From CAWCGU01 sp963795195 (lineage in GTDB: Bacteria; Actinomycetota; Thermoleophilia; Solirubrobacterales; 70-9), in contig CAWCGU010000006.1 in the NCBI GenBank assembly GCA_963795195.1, forward strand, positions 2,790,001-2,854,000: DNA of 64,000 nucleotides. The letters run 5' to 3'. Below the pieces are notes generated by a model. The model was not told where the DNA came from. It searched no databases and was given only the letters and a program-made list of their open reading frames with translations. Shown here piece after piece: positions 17,798 to 26,354 of this stretch. How positions within the stretch are numbered: position 1 is the stretch's first letter; every line of letters starts with the position of its first letter. The position numbers were made by a program, and so were the translations under genes.

Positions 17798-19437
17798 GCG
17801 ACAAACGCGACAACAAGGGAGAAGGAATGGGCACTTCGGGGAATCGGGGAGAGCAGGGGGGCATCACCCGCGGCGACCTGCTGAAGGGGGCGGCCGTCGC
17901 CGCGCCTGGACTGCTCGTCGGCTCGCGCGCAGCGGAGGCCGCCGCCCGCCTGACCCGAGGCGGCGCCGGCGCACGCCACGTTGCGGGGATGAACGTGCTG
18001 CTGTTCATGACCGACCAGCAGCGCGCCATCCAGCACTTCCCGCCCGGCTGGGCGAAACGCAACATGCCCGGCCTCACCCAGCTTCAGCGGCACGGGATCA
18101 CGTTCGAGCGCGCCTTCACCAATGCCTGCATGTGCTCTCCGGCGCGCTCGACGTTCATGACCGGGTACTTCCCCGCTCAGCACGGTGTCAAGTACACGCT
18201 CGAGACGGATATGCCCGCCTTCCGTCACCCGCAGGTCGAGTTGAAGACCAGCTTCAAGAACCCGGCCACGGTGGTTGCGGCCGCCCACTACACGCCCGTC
18301 TACAAGGGCAAATTCCACTGCGTCAAGCCGGCGAACGGCTCGACGTACGTCCCCTCCGACGTCAACCAGTTCGGCTTCACTCGCTGGAACCCGCAGGATG
18401 CGGGCGCCAACCAGGACGCCTCCGAGGAGGGGGGCGGCATCTACAACAACGACGGGCGATTCATGAACTCCGAGGGCACGCCCGAGGACGGCACCGAGGG
18501 AGCGTTGCAGTACCTGCGCTCGGTGGCCGCGCAGCAGCAGCCGTTCTTCATGGTCGTTTCGCTCGTAAACCCTCACGACGTGCTCTTTTATCCGAGGACG
18601 TACGAGTCGAGCGGCTATGACGACACCTGGCTGCGGGGAGAGATGTCCCCGCCCGCGACCGCAGAGGAGGACCTCTCCACCAAGCCGACCGTGCAGGAGG
18701 AGTTCCTGCGGATATTCAACCTCTCGGGCCCGCTGCCGACGCCGTCGATGAAGCGCAAGTACCTGAACTTCTACGGCAACCTGATGAAGTCATCAGACGC
18801 CTACCTGGTCAAGCTGCTCGAGGCGCTGACGGTTTCCGGTCTGCTCGACGACACGCTCGTGATTGCGACCGCCGACCACGGCGAGATGGGCACCGCCCAC
18901 GGTGGCATGCGGCAGAAGAACTTCAACTTCTACGAAGAGTCGACCCGGGTGCCGCTCGTCTACTCCAACCCGCGGCTGTTCCCGAGGCCGAAGAAGACCG
19001 ACGCGCTCGTCTCCCACGTCGATTTCCTGCCGACACTGGCGAGCCTCGTCGATGCGCCCGACAGCGCCCGCGACGCGTGGGAGGGAGTGGACTACTCGGA
19101 TCTGATCCTCAGCCGCAGCCCCGGGCCGCCGCCGCAGGACTACACCGTTTTCACTTATGACGACTACCAATCAGGGCAGGCGCGTGGCCCCTATCCGAAG
19201 CCTCCGAACCACATCGTCAGCATCCGCGAGCGCCGTTACAAGCTGGCTCGCTACTACGACGCCGATGGCAACGAGCCCGATCAGTGGGAGATGTACGACC
19301 TCAAGACCGACCCGCTCGAGCGCGTCAATCTCGCCTACGAGGATTACGAGCGCACCCCCGTGCAGCAGCGCCATTACGAGCGGCTGCGCAGGAAGCTCGC
19401 CCGCGTGGAGCGCACCAGGCTGCGGCCTCTCCGCTGA
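17794..19437 (+). CDS. Sulfatase (Cys-type, type I)
   Basis: A 547-residue alkaline-phosphatase-superfamily sulfatase hydrolysing sulfate esters. The N-terminus carries a leader (TRGDLLKGAAVAAPGLLVG) resembling a degenerate Tat signal with one arginine. The metal/active-site core is present: LLFMTDQQRA, the formylglycine motif CSPAR with Cys114, VSLVNPHDV, ATADHGEMGTAHGG and a C-terminal YDLKTDPLERVNL. Maturation requires a formylglycine-generating enzyme acting on Cys114; none is in this window. The ATG overlaps the stop of the beta-propeller gene (ATGA), which suggests the two are made together and may act on the same extracellular polymer. Confidence 0.9.
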   Translation: MSDKRDNKGEGMGTSGNRGEQGGITRGDLLKGAAVAAPGLLVGSRAAEAAARLTRGGAGARHVAGMNVLLFMTDQQRAIQHFPPGWAKRNMPGLTQLQRHGITFERAFTNACMCSPARSTFMTGYFPAQHGVKYTLETDMPAFRHPQVELKTSFKNPATVVAAAHYTPVYKGKFHCVKPANGSTYVPSDVNQFGFTRWNPQDAGANQDASEEGGGIYNNDGRFMNSEGTPEDGTEGALQYLRSVAAQQQPFFMVVSLVNPHDVLFYPRTYESSGYDDTWLRGEMSPPATAEEDLSTKPTVQEEFLRIFNLSGPLPTPSMKRKYLNFYGNLMKSSDAYLVKLLEALTVSGLLDDTLVIATADHGEMGTAHGGMRQKNFNFYEESTRVPLVYSNPRLFPRPKKTDALVSHVDFLPTLASLVDAPDSARDAWEGVDYSDLILSRSPGPPPQDYTVFTYDDYQSGQARGPYPKPPNHIVSIRERRYKLARYYDADGNEPDQWEMYDLKTDPLERVNLAYEDYERTPVQQRHYERLRRKLARVERTRLRPLR

Positions 19438-19451
19438 CGTCGGATCCCGCT

Positions 19452-19483
19452 GATACTCTGAATATGTGAATACTCAGAGTATC
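19452..19483. promoter_or_regulatory. Inverted repeat overlapping the monooxygenase start (candidate TetR operator)
   Basis: Two perfect 10-base arms, GATACTCTGA (19452-19461) and TCAGAGTATC (19474-19483), flank a 12-base spacer that contains the GTG start codon of the monooxygenase at 19466. The site is AT-rich compared with its surroundings. A TetR-family gene closes the same two-gene operon, so autoregulation through this site is the natural hypothesis. Binding is not shown by the sequence. Confidence 0.6.
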
Positions 19484-21016
19484 TCGAGGCGGGCTGAGCG
19501 CTCGGCGGGCCCTAAAAAACCCGACTTCGAGGTCGCCGTGATCGGCGCCGGCTTCTCCGGCATCGGGGCCGCGATCAAGCTCGATCAGGCAGGCTTCTCC
19601 GACTACGTCGTGCTCGAGGAGGGCGACGGGGTCGGTGGCGCCTGGTACTGGAACACCTACCCCGGGGTCGCGGTCGACATTCCGTCGTTCAGCTACCAGT
19701 TCTCATTCGAGCAGCGGGGTGACTGGTCGAGGGTGTACGCGCCGGGCCGGGAGTTGAAGGCCTACGCGGAGCACTGCGTCGACAAGTACGGAGTCCGCCC
19801 GAAGATCCGCTTCCGCAACAAGGTCGTGGGCGCGGAGTTCGACGAGAATCGCCACGTCTGGAAGCTGCGCATCGAGGGCGGCGACGACGTCAGCGCGCGT
19901 TTCATCGTCGGGGCGACAGGCGTGTTCGCTCAGCCGTCGAAGCCGGACATTCCCGGGCTCGATGACTTCGCGGGGCCCGTCGTGCATACCGCACGCTGGG
20001 ATCACGGTCTGGACCTGACGGGCAAGCGGGTCGGGATCATCGGTACCGGCGCCTCGGCAGTCCAGGTGATTCCGGAGATCGCGAAGGTCGTCGAGCGGCT
20101 GACGGTCTTCCAGCGCACGCCGATCTGGTGTCTGCCCAAGCCCGATCGCCGGATCACCGGTCCACTGCGGCTGTTGATGCGCCTTCCGGGCGGCAAGCAG
20201 GTCGTCCGCGTTGCCAGCCAGATTTTCGTCGAAGCGACCTTCCCGATCCCTCTGCACTTCGGCGGCGCGATCCCGATGATCGGCGCGCTGGGCGAGAGGA
20301 TCGGTCACCAGCACCTGAGAAGTCAGGTCTCCGACCCCGCTGTGCGTGAGCAGCTGACTCCGGACTACGGCCTCGGCTGCAAGCGCCCGAGTTTCCACAA
20401 CGGCTACCTGCGGACGTTTAACCGCGACAACGTTGCTTTGGAGACGACCGAGATCGACGCGGTGACGCCGACGAGCATCCGCGTCGGCGACGGTAGCGAG
20501 CACGAGATCGACGTCTTGATCCTCGCCACCGGCTTCAAGCTGTTCGACGACGGCGGCGTCCCGCCGTATCCGGTGATCGGGCGCGACGGGGTCAACATCG
20601 CCGCGTGGTGGCAGGAAAACCGCAACCATGCCTACGAGGGCGTCAGCGTCCCCGGCTTTCCCAACCTCTTCCTGACCCTCGGACCCTACGGCTACAACGG
20701 CCAGTCCTACTTCGGCCTGATCGAGACCCAGATGCGCCACATCACGCGCTGTCTGGCGCGTGCCCGTGATTCGGAGTCCTCGCTGATCGAGGTCACGCCG
20801 GAAGCAAATTCGCGCTTCTTCGAGGAGATGCTCTCGAAGCGACACACCCAGATCGTCTGGCAGGACAGCTGCTCGCGCGCCAACAGCTACTACTTCGACA
20901 ATCACGGGGACGTGCCGTTCCGGCCGTCGCTGACCCTGGCGGCGGCCTATCGCAGCGCCACCTTCGACCTCGACGACTACCGCTTCGAGAGGGTTCCGGC
21001 GAGGGTCGCCGCGTGA
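19466..21016 (+). CDS. Flavin-containing monooxygenase, Baeyer-Villiger type
   Basis: A 516-residue class B flavoprotein monooxygenase using FAD, NADPH and O2 to oxygenate ketones or similar substrates. FAD motif GAGFSG is at 27-32, the second nucleotide-binding motif GTGASA near 193-198, and the Baeyer-Villiger fingerprint FAGPVVHTARWD at 168-179. The GTG at 19466 lies inside an inverted repeat and has no ribosome binding site, so translation may be leaderless. It forms an operon with a TetR regulator (GTGA overlap at 21013). The substrate cannot be deduced; steroid, alicyclic ketone and xenobiotic substrates are all known in the family. Confidence 0.88.
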   Translation: MNTQSISRRAERSAGPKKPDFEVAVIGAGFSGIGAAIKLDQAGFSDYVVLEEGDGVGGAWYWNTYPGVAVDIPSFSYQFSFEQRGDWSRVYAPGRELKAYAEHCVDKYGVRPKIRFRNKVVGAEFDENRHVWKLRIEGGDDVSARFIVGATGVFAQPSKPDIPGLDDFAGPVVHTARWDHGLDLTGKRVGIIGTGASAVQVIPEIAKVVERLTVFQRTPIWCLPKPDRRITGPLRLLMRLPGGKQVVRVASQIFVEATFPIPLHFGGAIPMIGALGERIGHQHLRSQVSDPAVREQLTPDYGLGCKRPSFHNGYLRTFNRDNVALETTEIDAVTPTSIRVGDGSEHEIDVLILATGFKLFDDGGVPPYPVIGRDGVNIAAWWQENRNHAYEGVSVPGFPNLFLTLGPYGYNGQSYFGLIETQMRHITRCLARARDSESSLIEVTPEANSRFFEEMLSKRHTQIVWQDSCSRANSYYFDNHGDVPFRPSLTLAAAYRSATFDLDDYRFERVPARVAA

Positions 21017-21612
21017 GCGCCGCGAAGGCGCCGAAGCGCCTGACGCGTGCCGAGAGCCAGGAGCGCACCCGAGCCCTGATCGTCGAGGCGGCAACCCGCC
21101 TTTTCCTGCGTGACGGGTTCAACGTGACGAGCCTGGAGGCGATTGCCGAGGAGGCCGGTTTCACCCGCGGAGCGGTCTACTCCAACTTCGCGAGCAAGAC
21201 CGAGATGGGCGTCGCGGTGATCGACGGGCTCTACGAGCGCCAGGAGGAGTTGCTGGTCCAGGCGATCGAAGTGCTGGACGACGACGACGCGCTCTTCGAC
21301 GTCCTGACGACCTGGGCCGAGGCGACGATCGGTGATCCGAACTGGATGCGGCTAGAGATCGAGATTGCCGCGTCGAGCGCACACGACGGCAGCCACCGGT
21401 CCGCCACCGCAGCCCGTTATGCGCGCCAGCGAAGCCGCTGCGCGGAATTGCTGGAGAATCGCTACGGGACCTCGCCGTCGGTGGCGCAGACGCTGGCGAC
21501 GTCGATCATCGCCCTCGCACTCGGTGTCGGGGTGCAGCGCTCCGCCGACCCCAGCGTGCCCGCGACCGCCTGGACCGAGACTCTGCGGGTTCTGCTCGCG
21601 GCGGCCGGCTGA
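21013..21612 (+). CDS. TetR family transcriptional regulator
   Basis: A 199-residue regulator. The N-terminal helix-turn-helix is typical: RTRALIVEAATRLFLRDGF, then TSLEAIAEEAGFTRGAVYSNF with FASKTEM (about residues 15-62). The C-terminal half is a helical ligand-binding domain. GTG at 21013 overlaps the monooxygenase stop (GTGA), implying coupled expression. It probably represses its own operon via the inverted repeat at 19452-19483, with the substrate of the monooxygenase or a related compound as inducer (inference). Confidence 0.9.
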   Translation: MSAAKAPKRLTRAESQERTRALIVEAATRLFLRDGFNVTSLEAIAEEAGFTRGAVYSNFASKTEMGVAVIDGLYERQEELLVQAIEVLDDDDALFDVLTTWAEATIGDPNWMRLEIEIAASSAHDGSHRSATAARYARQRSRCAELLENRYGTSPSVAQTLATSIIALALGVGVQRSADPSVPATAWTETLRVLLAAAG

Positions 21613-21732
21613 CATTCGCCATCCGGTGGGCGCCGGCCGTTCGCGCCACCTCAGGCGGAGGTCGCTGAACCGGTCCGAGGCGCGATCGGATCGACCGGCG
21701 CGCAACCCGAACTCCTGTGCCAGTATCGGTTA

Positions 21733-23334
21733 ATGGACTCACGCCGCAACGGCGGCCCGATGAGTGCGCGCGCGAGCGTATTGCGCGCGACCGTTTCGTC
21801 CGTCGCAGTTGTCCTCGCCTTGCTGAGTGCGCTCGTGTTCGCGGGTGCGGCGTTTGCCGCCGGCGGATCGTGGAGCACCGCGGGATTCCAGCTCTCCGCG
21901 GTTCGGACCGCCTTCGTCAGCGCAAAGCTCGCTGACGGTCGGGTGATCGTCGCCGGTGGGGCCAACGGCCCGAATGGGACCGCGACCGCAGAGGTTCTGG
22001 ACGCGGGGGGCACCGGCTTGACTGCGACGGGATCGATGTCCGTAAAGCGCGGGTTCCTCGCTGGGGCGCCACTCGCCGACGGACGCCTGCTCGCGGCCGG
22101 GGGCGCGCAAGGCGCCGGTGGCGACGCGATGGCGTCGGCTGAGGTTTGGAGTGCTGACAGCGGAACGTTCACACCGACCGGCGCTATGAATGTTGCGCGA
22201 CAGTCCTTCTCGTTGACGGCGCTCCCCGACGGGCGGGCGCTCGCCGCCGGTGGCTCGGCGAACACGCAGAGCGGCGCCGGAACCGCAACGAGCGAGCTCT
22301 ATGACCCGGCGAGCAACGCGTGGACGCCGAGCGGCTCGATGCACGGCGGGCGCCTCGGGCACACCGGAACACTGCTTGCCAACTGCGCGGTGCTGATCTC
22401 CGGCGACAACCCCACCTCCGAGCTATACAACTTCAAGCTCGGGACGTTTTCCCAGACCGGATCCGAGAGTCCGCAGCGCAGCTACCACACAGCCACCCTG
22501 CTTGCCAACGGCCAGGTGCTGATTGCCGGTGGCGTCGACGGCGCGAATCAGCCGCTTGCGAGTGCCTCGCTTTATGACCCGGCAAGCGGTCTGTTCACGC
22601 CGGCAGGGACGATGTCCGTGCCGCGATCGCAAGCTGCTGCAGCCCTGCTGCGGGACGGCCGGGTGCTGGTTGCCGGTGGCTTCACGAGCACCACGCCCCT
22701 CGTTGCGACCGCGTCGGCGGACGTCTATGACCCGGTGGCCAACGCTTGGAGTCCTGCCCCGGCGATGCCTGAGGCGACGGATTCCGCACAGGCCCAGACG
22801 CTAAACGACGGCCGAGTGGCCGTGATCGGCGGAGATGCGACGACCGGCCGCGCGACGCAGATCTACACTCCCGACGAGATCGGCCGCCCCGCGGTGGCTG
22901 CGCCAATACCAGACTGTTCGGGCCTGTCCGGAGACGCCGGCCCGGTCGACTCGACCTCTCCGGAGCTGAAGCTCTCGGGAGGCAAACGGCAGCGAGCCGG
23001 TGCCGCGATCAAGGTTCGGCTGACCTCGAGCGAGGATGCCGCGGCCGTGGCCCGGGGTCAGGTGATCGTTGCGGTCAGGGGTCGGCGCGCCGCATCCGGG
23101 ACGGTCCAGCCGCAAGAGCGCAAGACTCGACGTTTCAGGCTGCGGGTCAGCAAGATCGAATTGGTGGCCGGGACGCCCCAGCTGGCGATCCTGAGGCTGA
23201 AGCCCAAGCAGCGCCGCCAGGTGAAGGGCCTCGTCGCCCGCGGCGCACGGGCAAGAGCGGTCGTCAACGTCACCGTCACCGACGCGGCCGGAAACAGCTC
23301 ACGGTCGCGCCGGGTCGTTCGCCTGCGCCGGTAG
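21733..23334 (+). CDS. Secreted Kelch-repeat protein
   Basis: A 533-residue exoprotein with a signal peptide (residues about 18-42, ending GAAFA) and at least six Kelch/galactose-oxidase-like repeats: DGRVIVAGGANG, DGRLLAAGGAQG, DGRALAAGGSAN, NGQVLIAGGVDG, DGRVLVAGGFTS and DGRVAVIGGDAT, each followed by ELYDPAS or similar. These form a beta-propeller. The last 130 residues are basic and beta-rich, without a recognised domain. No copper ligands of galactose oxidase can be assigned, so a binding or structural role is as likely as catalysis. ATG at 21733; preceding 120 bases hold no gene. Confidence 0.85.
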   Translation: MDSRRNGGPMSARASVLRATVSSVAVVLALLSALVFAGAAFAAGGSWSTAGFQLSAVRTAFVSAKLADGRVIVAGGANGPNGTATAEVLDAGGTGLTATGSMSVKRGFLAGAPLADGRLLAAGGAQGAGGDAMASAEVWSADSGTFTPTGAMNVARQSFSLTALPDGRALAAGGSANTQSGAGTATSELYDPASNAWTPSGSMHGGRLGHTGTLLANCAVLISGDNPTSELYNFKLGTFSQTGSESPQRSYHTATLLANGQVLIAGGVDGANQPLASASLYDPASGLFTPAGTMSVPRSQAAAALLRDGRVLVAGGFTSTTPLVATASADVYDPVANAWSPAPAMPEATDSAQAQTLNDGRVAVIGGDATTGRATQIYTPDEIGRPAVAAPIPDCSGLSGDAGPVDSTSPELKLSGGKRQRAGAAIKVRLTSSEDAAAVARGQVIVAVRGRRAASGTVQPQERKTRRFRLRVSKIELVAGTPQLAILRLKPKQRRQVKGLVARGARARAVVNVTVTDAAGNSSRSRRVVRLRR

Positions 23335-23352
23335 CAGAGTGCACCGACGCAC

Positions 23353-24228
23353 CTACGCCCAGGCGCGCACGTAGTCGACCTTGAGCTCTGCCGGGAACGG
23401 GCTGCTGTCGGTGATCGCGTTCTCGTTGTAGCCGGGCGCTATCGACAGGAGGATGAAGAATCGCTGGTCGAACGGCTGGGGGAACGTCAGCGGAGAGCCG
23501 GGATCCCAGCTTCCGAGGGTCATGCAGGGCACGCCGTCGTAGAGAAACGTGAAGCCTTCAGGCGACCACTCGACGGTGTACGTGTGAAACGCCCCCGTGG
23601 CGTAGACGATCCGGCAAAATGCGCCGGCGCCGCGGTCCCCGCCCGCCCCCTCCTTGATGTGGATGTGGGGAGATACCAAATCCGGATACGCGCCGAAGTA
23701 CTCGGCGACGTCGATCTCACCCGACTTCTCTCCGTAGGCCTTGTCCTCGGGCCACAACCAGAATGCAGATGTGAAGCCGCTTCCCGGGGGGAATTTCAGT
23801 CGCGCCTCGAAGCGGCCGTAGGTCTGCGCGAACTTCTCCTCGGTGAAGATCATCGCGGTCTGGAATTGACTCGAGATCGGCCCGCACTGCGCCGCTTCGG
23901 GGAGTTTTGTCGCCCTCAGAGTCAGTAATCCGTCGGCCACGCTGATGTGTGCGGGATCGTCGACAAAGCATTCACCGGCCGTGCTGAACCCCACGCTCGC
24001 ATCCATCGGCGTCCACATGCCGCGGTCGAGGGTTGTGCCGTCGAAGTTGTCTTCGAATGTGCAGGTCCAGTAGCCGCCGGAGGCCTTGCTGATCTTGGTG
24101 TCGTCGCAAGAGGAGGCTGTTGCGCCTTCCAGCTTGGCTTCGACGTCCGGGGACCGGGACGCCAGGATCGCGGCGCCGAAGACGACCAGGGTCCCAAGTG
24201 CGAGCAAGATGAACCGTCCCGTTCGCAT
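23353..24228 (-). CDS. Glycoside hydrolase family 16 protein
   Basis: A 291-residue exported GH16 enzyme, probably an endo-beta-1,3- or 1,3-1,4-glucanase or related polysaccharide hydrolase. There is an N-terminal signal or anchor segment (residues 5-23) and a conserved jelly-roll core: FEDNFDGTTLDRGMW, YGRFEARLKFPPG, AFWLWPED, and the catalytic motif GEIDVAEYFG with Glu171, Asp173 and Glu176. The C-terminal strand KVDYVRAWA is family-typical. It is convergent with the Kelch gene, 18 bases apart. Which glucan it cuts cannot be read from sequence alone. Confidence 0.92.
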   Translation of the reverse strand: MRTGRFILLALGTLVVFGAAILASRSPDVEAKLEGATASSCDDTKISKASGGYWTCTFEDNFDGTTLDRGMWTPMDASVGFSTAGECFVDDPAHISVADGLLTLRATKLPEAAQCGPISSQFQTAMIFTEEKFAQTYGRFEARLKFPPGSGFTSAFWLWPEDKAYGEKSGEIDVAEYFGAYPDLVSPHIHIKEGAGGDRGAGAFCRIVYATGAFHTYTVEWSPEGFTFLYDGVPCMTLGSWDPGSPLTFPQPFDQRFFILLSIAPGYNENAITDSSPFPAELKVDYVRAWA

Positions 24229-24240
24229 CTGGTCGTGCGA

Positions 24241-25113
24241 TCAGGCGCGGACGACGGGCGGGCCCTCGTCCTCCTCGCGCTCGCCCTTCCACTCCGGCGA
24301 CCAGGGCGTAAACGGCCGCTCCTGCCGCGTCCCGTCTAGGTCGAGGTCGATCCGCTCGTTGAAGAACGCGACCATCCCGGCCACGGGAGCGGCGTCGTGG
24401 CGCGGCTCGCGATAACGCCAGGCAAGATCGGTTTCCGTGCGCTCGCCGACCCGCACGGTCCAGTAATCCGCGAACCCCTTGTAGGCGCAGCCGGTCGTGG
24501 TCTCGCTCGCGACCAGCAGCTCCTCATTCACATCCTCGAGCGGCACGTACCAGCGCGGTGGCAGCCCCGTCTCAAAGATCACCTTCGCCCGGCTCGTCTC
24601 GGCAAGCACCTGACCGTCAAGACTGATCCGCAGATGACGGCTCGTCTCTAGCGCATCCACGCGGTGATACGGATCACGCGCGTGGACGACGTTCTCCTCG
24701 TCCTCCTCCAGCCACTTGTCCAGCGCCTCCCACCTGAACCCGATCAGCCCGCGCAGCGGCGGCGCACCCGGCGGCGGCTCCTGCCACTCCCAGGCGGCGT
24801 CCTCACGCAGCTCGGCCCCCACCCGCAGATGCCACCAGGTCGCCTTCCCCTTGTTCGGCCAGCTCGACTCCTTCTGGCTTGCCTCGAGCAGCTCGGTCCG
24901 AACCTCCTCGCGGGGGAACAGGAGGATCGGTAGCCGGCCGTACTCGTGCAGCATCCGCACAGCGCGGCTGTCGATCACCGTCTCGCCTCCCGCGATCCCC
25001 CGAATCCGCCGCGGAAACGGCTCCAGGAGAAGTATCCCCTCCCGTTCGATCTCCCGGTTGAAGACGCCGGCGGGGTTCTGGCCGAGGGGGGCGGGTCCGA
25101 GCGTGAGCGTCAC
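24241..25113 (-). CDS. Tandem DUF427 domain protein
   Basis: A protein of about 290 residues with two DUF427 units. The first contains RMLHEYGRLPILLFPREEV and SWPNKGKATWWHLRVG. The second contains ETSRAKVIFETGLPPRWYVP and TTTGCAYKGFADYWTVRVG. The CxYKG-type motif and the WxYxxP-like stretch (DLAWRYREP) are DUF427 hallmarks. The molecular function of this family is unknown. The second copy keeps the Cys of the CAYKG motif while the first has PNKG instead. The start is uncertain: I placed it at the GTG at 25113, but a GTG at 25143 is in frame. Confidence 0.8.
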   Translation of the reverse strand: MTLTLGPAPLGQNPAGVFNREIEREGILLLEPFPRRIRGIAGGETVIDSRAVRMLHEYGRLPILLFPREEVRTELLEASQKESSWPNKGKATWWHLRVGAELREDAAWEWQEPPPGAPPLRGLIGFRWEALDKWLEEDEENVVHARDPYHRVDALETSRHLRISLDGQVLAETSRAKVIFETGLPPRWYVPLEDVNEELLVASETTTGCAYKGFADYWTVRVGERTETDLAWRYREPRHDAAPVAGMVAFFNERIDLDLDGTRQERPFTPWSPEWKGEREEDEGPPVVRA

Positions 25114-25199
25114 CAAAGAAGAATGACATGGTTGCTGGCGCACCGAGGGCTTGCCCGAGTTACTCTTACGGCGTGCGGGATCGAGGTTGGTGTTGGCCG

Positions 25200-26354
25200 A
25201 TGGGCCGTCCGACCCGAGGTTGGGGGCGGACGACTCTCGGACTCGGATCGCTGCTCTGCTGCCTGGCCGTGCTCGCCGCCGCGGCGCCGGCGGCGATGTC
25301 CGACGTCGTCAGCACCTTTGACAGCGACGACGAGGGCTGGGTCGTCGAGGGCGACACGGTTGCGCCTGCCACCTACGTCGCGACCGGTGGCAATCCGGAC
25401 GGCTTCATTTCCGTCACCGACTCGGCGGCAGGTGGCGTCATGTACTGGAGCGCCCCGGCCAAGTTCCTCGGCGACGTCAGCGCCGCATATGGCAACAGCC
25501 TTTCGTTCGACCTGCGCCAGGACCTGGCCACAAGCCCGTTCGAGGACTCAGACGTGGTCTTGGAAAGCGGTGACACGACCCTCCATTTCGATGCCGGCGC
25601 GGACCCTGGGACGACCTTTACGAACTACGTCGTGCCGATGACCGAGTCGGGGTGGCACGCCGAAAGTCTCAGCGGCCCTCTCGTTACGCAGGCCCAGTTC
25701 CTGGCTGTGCTGACCGATCTCACGCAGCTGCGCATCCGAGCGGAGTACCGGTCCGGCCCCGACACCGATGACCTCGACAACGTCATCCTCACAGTTCCAG
25801 CCGGTCCACCCGAACCGGTTCTGGGTGTCAGTGTCAACCTGCGACCGATCTCGGGAACGGTCACGGTCGACATCCCCGGCGACGATCAGGGCTTCATCCC
25901 GATCGAGGCGGCGGTCCAGGTCCCGGTGGGGTCCAAGGTGAATACCCGTCAAGGACGGGTCCTGCTGACCTCCGCGAAGCAGGAGGGCGGCACGCAGTCG
26001 GCTCTGTTTTACGACGGCCTCTTCGGAATCCGGCAGTCGACGGGCAGCGATCTGACCAAGTTGCGGCTGCGCGAGCGGCCGAAATGCAGCGGCGCCCGTG
26101 GCCAGCGCAGCCCCCGCGCCTCCCGCAAACGCAGGCCGGGCCTCTGGGGCTCGGGCAACGGCAACTTCTCCACCCAGGGAAACCACGGGTCGGCCTCCGT
26201 TCGCGGTACCGAATGGCTGCTTTTCGAGGCCTGCGGCGGGGTCACCGGAACAACCGTCAAGGACGGTGTCGTGGCCTTCCGCAACTTCTACACCCGCCGC
26301 ACCACTCTGGTCAGGGCCGGCGAGACGGCGCTCGCCCGTCCGCCGGCGCGTTAG
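25200..26354 (+). CDS. Secreted laminin-B-like protein with FecR-like C-terminal domain
   Basis: A protein of about 384 residues: signal peptide (LGLGSLLCCLAVLAAAAPAA), then a laminin B (domain IV)-like module (STFDSDDEGWVVEGD, NPDGFISVTDSAAGGVMYW, DLDNVIL), then a FecR-like domain (PVGSKVNTRQGRVLLTSA, LFYDGLFGIRQ, ASVRGTEWLLFEACGG, GVVAFRNF). The FecR-like part is a recurrent, uncharacterised C-terminal module in Thermoleophilia exoproteins as I recall them, which supports the taxonomic guess. I chose ATG 25200 because the signal peptide follows; ATG 25128 is also in frame. The stop overlaps that of the convergent deacetylase by 4 bases. Confidence 0.75.
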   Translation: MGRPTRGWGRTTLGLGSLLCCLAVLAAAAPAAMSDVVSTFDSDDEGWVVEGDTVAPATYVATGGNPDGFISVTDSAAGGVMYWSAPAKFLGDVSAAYGNSLSFDLRQDLATSPFEDSDVVLESGDTTLHFDAGADPGTTFTNYVVPMTESGWHAESLSGPLVTQAQFLAVLTDLTQLRIRAEYRSGPDTDDLDNVILTVPAGPPEPVLGVSVNLRPISGTVTVDIPGDDQGFIPIEAAVQVPVGSKVNTRQGRVLLTSAKQEGGTQSALFYDGLFGIRQSTGSDLTKLRLRERPKCSGARGQRSPRASRKRRPGLWGSGNGNFSTQGNHGSASVRGTEWLLFEACGGVTGTTVKDGVVAFRNFYTRRTTLVRAGETALARPPAR

